DNA of 64,000 bases, taken from the NCBI GenBank assembly GCA_014549065.1, contig JACDOX010000167.1:1550849-1614848 (forward strand), written 5' to 3'. The notes beneath the pieces are model-generated. The model saw nothing but the letters and a program-made list of their open reading frames with translations. It was not told the origin of the DNA and made no database searches. Below are positions 38,121 through 49,100 of this stretch, piece after piece. Within the stretch, counting starts at the first letter, position 1; each line of letters starts with the position of its first letter. This stretch comes from Cardinalis cardinalis. Its lineage: Eukaryota; Chordata; Aves; Passeriformes; Cardinalidae. The translations under genes were made by a program, and so were the position numbers.

Positions 38121-40193
38121 GTGTCTGAATTCCCTCATGAGAAGTGTCCTCCCTGCCTCTTANGTGCAGCCCTACCTGTTCATGGGTGGTACCAGCTTCA
38201 CTGATGCCCTGAAGAGTATTCCTCACCATGGATAGTCCACCCAAACTGACTGGTGAGACGCTGATTGTCCATCACATTCCCCTGGTGCATTGCCAGGTCC
38301 CCGATAGACAGTGCTGCTCCGTGAGCAAAAGGACCAACCCCTTCTGCCAGCCAGAGCTCAGCATTACACGGACCTCTGCCCTTCCAGACAGAGACCTCTC
38401 ACAGACTGACTCCTTGGTGTACAGCAGCTTTCTCCAGACCTCTGAAACCTCAGCAGAGGCCTCAGATCACAAAGAAAGAAAAGCAAGGGATCTGATTGTC
38501 CCTAGCGTCAGTAAGCGACACAACCCTTTCCTGCTGAGTGAAGGTGAAGACCTCAGTATTTTTGGGGATGACTTGGGTCAAAAATCTTTCCACCTTCACA
38601 ACTCACTTGTTGATGGCAAGCCTCCCTTCAATCTGCAGGATCTGGCCTTGCCCCCTTTCCACCTCCACGACTCCAACCACATTGTGAAATCCTGGAACAT
38701 GGCCAGCCGGTCTGGTGTGGTGGANGGACAGGAGGACAAACTTGGCAGTGACAACATCCAGAAGAGGAACAATGCAAACAGGTGCCATCAGGCCTCGGAA
38801 CGCATGGAGCTGGATGAATGCAGCTGCCATCGTGGCAGCTCCTCCAACTTCTCCTTCGACAGTGGTGACCAGGAGTGGAACCAGAACATGGGTGAACCGC
38901 TGAGGAATCAGGATGCCCTGCACAGGACATGCAGTTGTTCCAGCTCAGAGATCCAGCACTGTCGCTGCTACAGTTCATCAAGTCAGTCTGAAGTGATTGA
39001 CCAACAGATGGGCTACATCAGTGACTCTTCTTGCAACAGTTCTGATGGGGTCCTGGTGAACTTCAGTGCTCTCTACAACAAAATGAATGGTCAGCCTCAA
39101 TCCAACCTGAATTCAGCTAACTTGTCCTGTGACTCTTCCTTCTGCAGCCACTCAGACACAGGAGCTTTTTACCTGGATTTACATTCATCACCCACTGAAT
39201 CCAAGATGTCTTGCGAGTCGCATAACCCAGAAAGTTCGGGGAAGGTGTGTGGGTGTCAACACTCCTCCTCACCTGTCCTTGATGCTAACTGCAATTCCTA
39301 NCACCTCCACTGTGAGCCTTGCACATCGGAGAGCTCAGACCTCACTGCCTGCTTCCAGAGCCAAGCACGTCTTGTTGTGGCTACTCAGAATTACTATAAG
39401 TTAGTCACGTGTGACTTGTCTTCCCAGTCATCCCCCAGCCCTGCGGGATCTTCCATAACTAGCTGCTCAGAAGACCAGACCAAGGGTAGCCCAGCCCAGC
39501 CCACAGAATACTATCTGTTCAGAAGGCCTGACCTGAGACAGGAAGGCAATGTGGAGTGCAGTGAAGAGGAGCCAAAGGGAGAATCCAGCCAGAACATGAT
39601 TGAGGGTCAGGTCTACGTCAATGTGTCACCACCGAACCTCAACACAAGCCGGCAGCGCTCCAGGAGCTATGATCAGAACCTGGACAGGAGTCCTGGCAGC
39701 AGGCTGGGCTCCCTGGAGCGCATGGTGAGCTGCCCAGTCAAGCTGAGTGAAAGTCCAGCAATACCCATTCAGAGCTCTCCCCCCAAGAGGGTGACGTCGT
39801 TCGCTGAACTGGCTAAAGGGCGGAAGAAGAACGGCACCTCCCCACCGCACCGCTCCAGTGGTGACTCTTCCCTGGAGTTCTCTCCTATCCCTGAGACTCA
39901 GCGGGATTGCCCAACCTTCCTTGAAGAAAGAGCTCGGCGCAGCCAGAGTCTTCCACCCATGCCCTTCATCCGTGGCCTGAACCGGAGCTGCGAGGGCTTC
40001 TGTTTGAATCATGCTTTTGGGGACAGCCAGGCTTTGGGTTCCACCAAAGACTCAGTCTCCAGTGAGAAGGTCCCCAGTGGGCATGGGGCAGGTGAGCAAG
40101 CCTCTCTCTCCCTGCTGACGGAGGCAGATGCCAGCTTCTCGGGTGGCTCTGCCAGTGGCCACGGACAAAAAGATGTTAGAGCCCGAGCAGACG
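38121..40193 (+). CDS. RUSC2: RUSC2 first coding exon (5'UTR 38121-38227, coding 38228-40193)
   Basis: A pyrimidine-rich tract ending in AG at 38119-38120 marks the likely acceptor, leaving 107 bases of 5'UTR before the ATG. The exon encodes residues 1-655 and ends in phase 1 at a GTAAGG donor. It holds the long disordered N-terminal region: NPF motifs at residues 37-39 and 99-101, then a Cys/Ser-rich stretch strongly conserved with human (for example MGYISDSSCNSSDGVLV and CDLSSQSSPSPAGSS), and a block containing VTSFAELAKGRKK. The reading frame stays open past the donor to 40360, but human homology stops at the donor. The acceptor position is inferred from sequence only. Confidence 0.95.
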
Positions 40194-43100
40194 GTAAGGA
40201 GCCAAACAAGGCAGAAGGGAGAAGTAAAAAGGAAGGCAGCTCATTGGGATATGAGGGGATCAGCAGGGAAACCTGCATGGTGATAAGAGACCAGTGTCGG
40301 GGAAGTTTGGTTCCTGGTCTGCCAGTCCCTGGGACAGAGCCCTGCTGTGCTTTGTCATAGAAGCCTTTCAGCCTCAAATCAGGGCCGGTGTCTTGTCCTT
40401 GTATTTGTAAAAAACCTCCTGAGGGTTTGTTCATACCTCTCACATTGTGTTACCNAGGACGTGGCATTAACACTGAGAGAGTCTGTGCAGCTTGAAGGGT
40501 TGTATCCCTTCCAGGGTGCTTCTCCATGAGAATCNCCTGCCCTTAGCTCCTAAGACGGAGATGTTAAAATGCTCAGCAGAGTCATAGTCACAGCCTTTGT
40601 TTTTTGGAGTTATGTGGGGCAGAGGTGGAAGGGGAAGANGCACAGCCAGCATTCTCCTTTCCATGCAGGTCCTGGAAGCTCACACATTTTCTTCTAGGAC
40701 TTAACAGTGTGANTCCTGCAGAGTCTAATCTGTATGTCTCTGCTGGAATATCCTGGTCATGTCCCCCACAGTGCTGTGGATTGCAGCANAGGTTCCCAGG
40801 GGAGCCACTGTCACAGTCACCTCGGTGGGGAAGCTGTAATATGTTAGTTGTATTCCACCTTGATATTGCTGTCACTTGTTCATGAGGAAGCTGTGTGACA
40901 TTCCCTTTGGAAGTATGGCCATTTCTCCAGCACTGTGGGAGACCTCTGTCTCTGCCCTAGGCAGATATTATACCTGCTTCTCAGGTAAAAGCCCTTCTAA
41001 AATGCCTCTAACCAGACCACTGCAGTAAATAGCCCCTATTATGTCAAAAATTTCTTGTGCCNTAACAGACACATGTCTCCACTTAATGTTCTGAAAATAT
41101 CTAGCAGGAGGTAAGAACATGTNGTTTATTGCCATGGCAGGAGTGGGNGANATTTTGGCCTTTGGAGTAAAAGGTTTTTGGTTATTGTCCTGTTTGTTTA
41201 TTGAGCCTTGAATGTGTGCTTGGTGTGGGATGGCAGGGAAGGTAGGTCTCTGCTGAGGGAGGGAGCTACAGCCCTCTTAGCTTCAGAGGGAGGGCTTGGA
41301 AGGAGCAGGCCCTGCTCAGGGAAGAGGGGGCAGATAGGAGCTTTCAGGATAACATGTCCCAGCAGTTGCTGCCCNCCACGCCAATGGGGTCCCTCCTTCT
41401 GCACTGTGACAGCAAGGTGGGCGTCAGGGCCGGGCAGGAAGCTCCTGCCTGCAGCTGGAGATNGAGCCATATCTGCTGTGCTCCAGCCCAGAGCAGTGTG
41501 CAAGCCTAGAGGCTCTGAGAGGGGCTAGAGGGAAAGCAAGCTCTACTAAAAGCTGGCTACAGGGAGAAAAGTCTGGAATTCCCCACAGGCAGCTGGTACA
41601 CCAGGGCTGATCAGGGATCTCAGTCAGCCCCACATATGCACCCAGTGCTGTGTGTGTTTTGCACTGAATGCACAGTGTGTCACACTTCAGATGTGTCCCT
41701 CAGGATATTTGTGGCTCCATCAGGAGCTGGAGGCACGTAGATCAGCCCACCACGCTCCCTCAGAACATCCTAGCACATCATTTGCTGAAGCAGACTGGCA
41801 CTTTCCAGGGTTGGAGGTGGAATGTTGAGAATGTCCTGTTAGGTCTGGTAGAGGCATGAAGGATGAAGGAAGCTCTGTGTTCCAAAGTGGGGGCAGTTAC
41901 AGTGGAAAGAATAGGGAGGGAGAAAGGGAAGCAGGCAGTCTTTGCAACAGCACCAATATATTGTGATGCAGGATGCAGAGCTGCAGTGCTATTGCATGTA
42001 ATGCTTGTGCTGGGCTGTGCAAGTCCACAGTGCATGTGGGAGGGGACAGTCCTTCGGGATGAGAAATCTGACTCTACTACAAAGTGTTGGGCCTTGACTC
42101 TGTGGTACTGCTTGGGCAGAGGCAGCTAAAGGGCTGGCACCTGATCCCATGGCTTTGTGCTGTCCAGGGGATAAGAGATTGGGAAAGGATATGAAGCTGG
42201 TGACCCTACCAGGACAGGCAAGGTCCTGGTGCAGTGCTGTGCTCTTCCAAACATCTGGAACTCTGCATTTGGGGCCACATATCTTTTATCTTGTCAGCTC
42301 TTCATGCNTGTAACCAGTTCAGACTTGAACCACTCTGTAACTGGCCTCTAGCTCATCCTCCTCCTCCTGCAACAGAGAGCACATTTCCTTTTGCCTGTAT
42401 TCTGCTTGGCTGAGGGTGATTGTTGCTCTGCTCATTCCTCACACTTTCTTCCCCTTTCTCTCCCTGAAGGTGGTGGCACAGACAGCAAGCCTGTGGTACG
42501 CTACAGCAAGGACCAGCGTCCCACGACTCTGCCCATTCAGCCCTTTGTTTTTCAGCACCACTTCAGCAAGCCACCCAAGGCACGTGCCCTGCACAGCCAT
42601 TTTGCCTCCAGCCTTTCCCAGCTCTACAGCTTGTCCAGCANCCGGCCTGCCAGCCAGCAGATCTCCACTTCCCAGTGCTCAGCCTTGGCCACCTCGGCAG
42701 AGCAGGCGGCGGTGGCGGGGAGCCAAGCCCATGGCACGCTCGTGACCCAGCAGCGCTCAGCAGACGGAGCTGCCTCGCGCGGCGATGGGGGCATCAAGAA
42801 GCCTGGCCCCGAAACAACCCGTCCATCCCCGCTGGGCAGCTACTCCCCCGTGCGATGCAACGTGCCTTTCTTCCAAAGCGTGGACTCCTCTTCCTCGCCC
42901 ACCTCTGAGAGAGCTGAAGACAGCCAGCCCCCCAGAAGCAGGTCCTGCCCCATCTCTGCTAACCTGCTTCCCACGAGGTCATCTCCTGCTGTCAGTGCCA
43001 TGCAGCCCTCCAAAGCCACCAAAGCTGACACCCTGAGGCAAAAGGAGAACCCCAAGCTGATTCCCAAGAAGGAGGCCCCGCTTGAGCCAAGCCCACAACT

Positions 43101-46100
43101 CTCCGAATACCGACTCCACAGTGGGTCCCTCCCACCCCTCTCGGTGGGTGGCATGTCCATGAGCAGAGTAGGAGGCCATGCAGATTCACACTGGAGAAGT
43201 GGCAGTGAGACCAGCAGCTCTGGTCCCCTAAGCAGCATGGGAATTCGGCCTGTCAATGGTAGGTACCCATCCTCCAGGACCTGCTAGTCTGGAGCATCTA
43301 CAGCTCCCTGTAGCTGTGTCTGCTCCCTACAGTGCCACCATTTCCTATAGCCACAGACCAGGATAAAATTGCATCTGGATGCTGCAGGAAGACCTGCAAT
43401 AAGGGCATGTCCCTCCAGTCCCAACTCCTGCACTGTGTCTCCAGAGAGGGCAGTGTGGACTGCTGGTCTTACAGCACCCCATGCCAGGTGCTTGCACCCC
43501 AAACTTGCTTGCTCTGTGCCTGCATCTGCAAGGGCACCCAAGCTCCTGCCCTGCTTTTCCAGGCAGTGGCGTCCACCTGTCTCCATGTGCATGTGCTAAT
43601 GTCCTGAGATGCTGCTGGACCTCTGAGTAATGTGCTGTCTCTCTTTCTCTGTCCTNCGTCTTTCTCATGCTCTCCCTTCCCGTTTCCCTTCCGCATCCTC
43701 CCGTGTGCTCTCGTCGTCCTGTCTGGTGCTCACTGCCCGTGGCATCCCAGCGAACCACCTCTCCCCCCAAGCGCTGAAGTGGCGGGAGTACAGGCGGAGG
43801 AACCCCCTGGGTCTGGACCGCGTTTCGGGGCTGCCCAGCTTAGCGGGCAGCCTGGACAGGAGGCAGCAAGAGCCTCGGCTGAACCGGGGCAACCCCATCT
43901 TTGAGCTCCCTGGCGCTCTCAGCACCAGCCATTTCCACTGCAAGCTGAACGGTGCGCACCACCTTTCTGCTGGGGGGGGTCTTGGGAGGTGACCTTGGGA
44001 GTCNGGCTCAGTTTCCTTGAGGCTCAGGTTAAGCTTGGATTCATCACTGCTCTGCCTGCTCAGAGCAGGAGGGATGATGCATCTCTTCACAGTGAGGCTG
44101 AAGGGTTCAAGAGGAAGGTGAAAATTGTTTCACTGGTTCAAATCTTTGTGGAGCCTTCCTTCTCCATGAGGTGAGAGCAGTCATGTCCAGCTCTGGGCTG
44201 GGTTGAAGGGCAAAATGAATGGCCCAAGAGCCCGCTTAGACTTCAATAAGTGCTCCNGGACTGTGGTTAGCTTGTAGTTTGTCTCACACAGGAGTTTGGG
44301 CCCTTGGAGATCTCAGATCTGTGTCCCACAGTGCCTGACCATCTGCCCCAGCCCTGACAATGTGCTGGGTGCTGAGCTGTAGATTTCATGAGGCAGCTGA
44401 CAGCACTAAAGACCTTCACAGGACTCTGTCTCCTCCAGGCTTTGCCCTTAAGGTCTTCCCTGTCCTCCAAAACCTGTGCAGGAAGGGCTGACAGGAGCAG
44501 GCTGCTTTTGACTGAACCTCTGACACTCCTGTGGGGAGAACAGTGTGGTCTGTCTGTGGGAGGAAGAACATTCTACAGGCTAGCCTCAAGCCATGGAGGG
44601 AATTCCTCAAAGCCTTATACCTCACTCAACCAACCCAAACAGTTTCTCCATCTTTCAAGGGAAAATGCATAGCACAGAGTCAAACAGATGGAAGTCAAGC
44701 ACGTGAGAAACTCCTATCTGTGTCACCCTTTGAAAACAGAGGCCATCCCAGAGAACAGGCAGCAAACATGCAGGTTGTTGTCTGTGGGTGGCTGTGTGCA
44801 ACAAGTAATGGTTTTCTCTGTGCTGACTTCTGACCCTGCTTGCAGCAGCATGGGAAGTCTGGTGCAGCAAGGTTTCCTTTAACCCTAGCCCATGAGAGTG
44901 AACCTCCCACAGCNTCTTCCAGAACCTGTGGGCCCCCAGTCAAGCTGTAGGTGGTATTGGCTAGGCCATGGGGATCAGCTGTGCAGGCACACATTGCAAA
45001 CCCCTGCTGGGGTAGCCACAAGCCTGTCGCCTNGCTGTCCCAGCAGAGGACAGGTGGCATGAAAACTGCTGCTTGGGTGTGTGGGACTGGGCCTGATTCT
45101 TGTCCCCTCTGTCTTACCACTGCAGGTCAGTCTATGAGGCAACTCCAGCTTACCTACAATGACTTTTTCCCTGACTACTTCTCACTAGCGGAGAANCCTC
45201 CTGCTGAGTTCTGCCTCTCCCCAGATGGCAACACAGAGTCCATCTCCATCGACTTGCTGCAGAAGAAGGGTGAGTCCATACATCTCTGGTGGACAATGTG
45301 CAATGTAATGTGCCATGGAGTGTGCTTGAGCTGNTTCTCCCAGGAAATATGATTAGAAAGGATCTTAGGTGCACAGGAATGGGCAGAGAGAGCAGACAGG
45401 AACAGGAGTGTGACCCTAAGGCAGGGCATGATGCCACCCCAGGCTCTGTGTACAAAGGTAAACCTCTGTGTATCTGTACAATGTTGCANTGTGCTAACCT
45501 GAGATTTTGTAATTTAGGTTAAAAGTCTGTTCAGTCTTACATAAGTAGTATAAAATTGTATCAATTATATAAAAAGGTGGGAGAAAATACTCCAGAGCAG
45601 GACGAGATACGGCTGTGGTGGGATCCATGCTAGGGGCAGGGCTGCCAGGACTTGGCAGCTGATTTGTTATCATTTCAGAGGCAAGGGATGTGCAGAAAGG
45701 TTCCCATGCCTTTGCCAGCTGTGTGCTCATGATTGCCAGGTGGCAGCTTTCTCTTCTGTTTCAATTCTGTTCTCACGTTATCCTGGTGCAGGTGACAGAT
45801 TATACACCACTGGCTTGTTACTGAAAGTCATGACAGAGCCTGCCAAATGCAAGGCTTCTGCCCTGCCAGCCTGTGGCATCAAGGCAGCAAAAGACACGTT
45901 GCCTCAGATCCCATCTCTGCTGCCTCAGGGCATGGGGTGTGGAGGTGACCCTTGGGAATATTGACAGGTTGTCCTACTGNCACTCTGATAGGTGAGTGCT
46001 GGAGCCAGCAGGAAGAGTTTTGGTGACAATTTAGGAGAGTCTCTGTGTGTTTTTTGGCAGAGAGGGCTTGTATGTAGACATGGGCTTGCAGTGCCCCTGT

Positions 46101-49100
46101 CTGATTACTTCCAGGAGTGTTTTGTCAGAGTCCATCCCAGCAGCCCCTCAGGCAGCTCTTTGACCTGTTGTTTTCCACTAGGTCTTGTGAAGGCTATCAA
46201 CACTGCTGTTGACCTGATTGTGGCTCACTTTGGAACCAGCAGGGATCCAGGGGTGAAGGTATGTCTTGCATCCAGCTCCATTCTGGGTAGCATAGAGAGT
46301 ACAGAGCAAGATTGCCTCTCCATTCTCTTCCAGTCAAAANCTACAGATTATCTAACAAAGGCAGGAGTAGCAAGAACAAATCAAGCAAAGGTGATGGCAC
46401 ACTGTGCAGCAGATAGTAAATATGACAATTCCTGCTGCATGCTGCAGTATGTAGATGTATTTAAAAGAAGATCAGAAAAACACAGGGAAATTATGTTTAA
46501 TAAACACATAGGAATAATATCCAGCTTAGACTCTGAGTTGGAAGTAGTTGTAGGCTGTGAAAGTATAAAGAGCAAGTATTATGTATGTTTGTTCTGGTTT
46601 AACTCTTTCTTTATGTNCTTACTATGGCTCTTTATAAGAAGAAGCACCAGACCAGCTGCCCTTCTGGTCTGATGCAGCACACCAGCTCCTTTTTCTCACA
46701 CGGTGGAGAGATATGTTTCCCTCCTTCACGTGTCCCATGACTCTGGTCTGGCACTGGTGCCAGGGTACAGTGCAGTGTTCCCCATTCCTCAGCATCTCAC
46801 ATTTTAATATGAGATATTGAATCATTTTAATAATGATAAAAAAGTGTGTCAGATTTCACCCATCTGGGGCAGCTGGTCACACCCATGGTAGCCCTTACCA
46901 TGAATACATTAGAGTATTTAGAATACATCTAAGGGGCTGGCTGTGTTAGGCCCTTGCTCACCTCATTTCCAATTTCTGGAATAACACAGAAGTGCATCTA
47001 GGTTGCCCTGGAGCTGGCTGTATTTGGCCTGTGCTCCCTCATCCCCCATTTCTGGAATAACACAGAAGCAGAGCAATTTTGCTTTGTGTTTGTACCAGGC
47101 ATTGTTTGCAGTCCTGTGACACCCAGCATGTTTGTGTTGTCTCCTCTCAGTGCTGAATGCCTGGCTTCAGTCAGGTGACTCTGGGCAGCAATGTGACACT
47201 ATTTGGACATGACAACTCCCCTGCATGCCATCCCCAAGGAGAAACCTGACTCGGACAGATTCCAAAACCATTCAATCTTATCTCAGAGCCCAGTGTAATT
47301 TTGTCCTAATTACGGNTGTTGCTGATGCAGAGATTGCTGTGCAACATAACTGGAGCTGTTGAGATTCCCATGGCTTTTTAGGGCTTCACTGTGGATTTCC
47401 AATGCTGGCAGTGTAGGTTTGGGGAACAATTGCAACATTCCCCCATTACTTTGCTTATCAGACAATGCTGTGGTTTTAACCTCGGGTTTCTTTATACATC
47501 AGTGTGCCAGGGGCCGAGCATTCACCTGTCAAAAGGCAGCATCCATCCCTGCTGCTGCTGTGCTCAGTGGATCTGACAGGATTATTCCTGAGCCAAGTTC
47601 AGCTTCAGTTCAGGGCTTTTGTGAACCTGTGCCAACTGGTCAGTATAATTCCAGCTCAGCTGGTAAAATCTATGCCCTGAGCACCATTGCCTGACCCATT
47701 TGGATAGACCCCTTGGCAGCTCAAAGGCTGTAAGCAGCAGAATGTGTCCCTGCTCTGCTGGTGCTGGGCTCTTACATGGGCTCTTATATGCCACCTCTTC
47801 ACCTCAGTCTGAGCTCTGGCCATCCATTTTGCCCTTATCTGTTTACTTATAGTAATCTCTAGGAGTTAGAGCTTGACATGTCACTGAGTTAAGTGTTCTG
47901 TAACCCCTCAGTGCTGGTAGTTCTATGTGGGTTGGTGCTTCCTAATCCAAAATTAGCTCCAAGAAAATCTACAGCAGCAGGAATATCCCCAGCTCTTTTC
48001 TTCCTCCAGCAGGAGAGCCTTGTTATCCCTCTTGGGAGAAGCAGGCATCCTTTCTAATTGGGATATTCTCTTCCCAGTCTAGGATATTCTTTTTTCAAGT
48101 TACTGCCTCTTCCCAGCCTGGGGAAGAGCTTGCAGAGAGCAATCCAGAACTGGTGTATGAAGCATCAGGAGTGAAAGCAAAGACCCTGCATGTTCCAGGA
48201 GCTGCCAGGATGTTGCTTGCTGGGTGTCTGTACTGGGGCTGAACTGTTTCCATGCATCTGTACCTTAAAAAGGGTTAGCAACACTCTCCCTGTTGCCTGT
48301 TGTCCATTAGGCCAAACTTGGGAACAGCTCTGTGAGCCCCAATGTGGGGCATCTCATCCTGAAATACCTGTGCCCAGCTGTCCGGGACATTCTGAGTGAT
48401 GGGCTCAAGGCTTATGTCCTGGACATGATCATCGGCCAGAGGAGGAACATACCCTGGAGNGTGGTGGAGGCGTCCACCCAGCTAGGTATGGATGCTGTGC
48501 AGCANTGCCTGTGGTAGTTGTGGTTGGGAGGTGCTGGGGAAGGTTGGCTCTAAGGATGGGGGGTGCAAAACACCCATTTTCCTGCTTGCAACAGGGTGCA
48601 CATGTACCATCTCTTGCAAGAAGGGAGGGGCACTGTGCTGTTCTTCCCAAGCAGTTATGGTCATTTCCCCTGAAATTTGCAAATTCTCCCATAACAGGCC
48701 AAACCAGTAAAAAAAGGAAGGAAAAAACNCCAACAAAATTAATTCCACATTATTTTCTGCATCATACTGGGAAGCCTCATAGCCTGACTATGGTAAATCT
48801 GGAGTTCTGCAGTTATCTCTATGACTGCAGACACCCCAAGTTATAAGNACACACCACAATATTCTCTTCACACGCTGATTTTGAGCCAGTGCCTGTGATT
48901 GTCACTGAAGGGTGGGAGGCAGGTCCTGGTAATGAAACTCTCCCAGAGTTTTGGAGTNGCGGTCTGGGATGGATCACAGCCCATCTCCTACTTGTAGTCT
49001 AAGTGTTGGTGTGGAGTGAGCTCACATTGGCGTGGTGGAGAGGCAGTGCACACACAGACATGGACACCCAGACAGTGTCTGTCTTGCCTTGATGCTCCAT

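Larger units (their letters stand above)
45270..48310 (+). other. RUSC2: RUSC2 introns around coding exon 5 (912 and 2052 bases)
   Basis: Introns 45270-46181 and 46259-48310. The second holds the 77-bp duplication at 46934 and an A-rich, GC-poor stretch (46380-46620) that differs from its surroundings and could be an unrecognised repeat. Confidence 0.85.

Noticed and set aside
45340..45400. Possible CR1 fragment (GATTAGAAAGGATCTTAGGT)
   Set aside because: Too short and diverged to separate from chance.
45992..46672. 226-codon open frame
   Set aside because: It runs through intron, the 77-base RUSC2 exon and the next intron; only 46182-46258 is coding by homology and splice sites.
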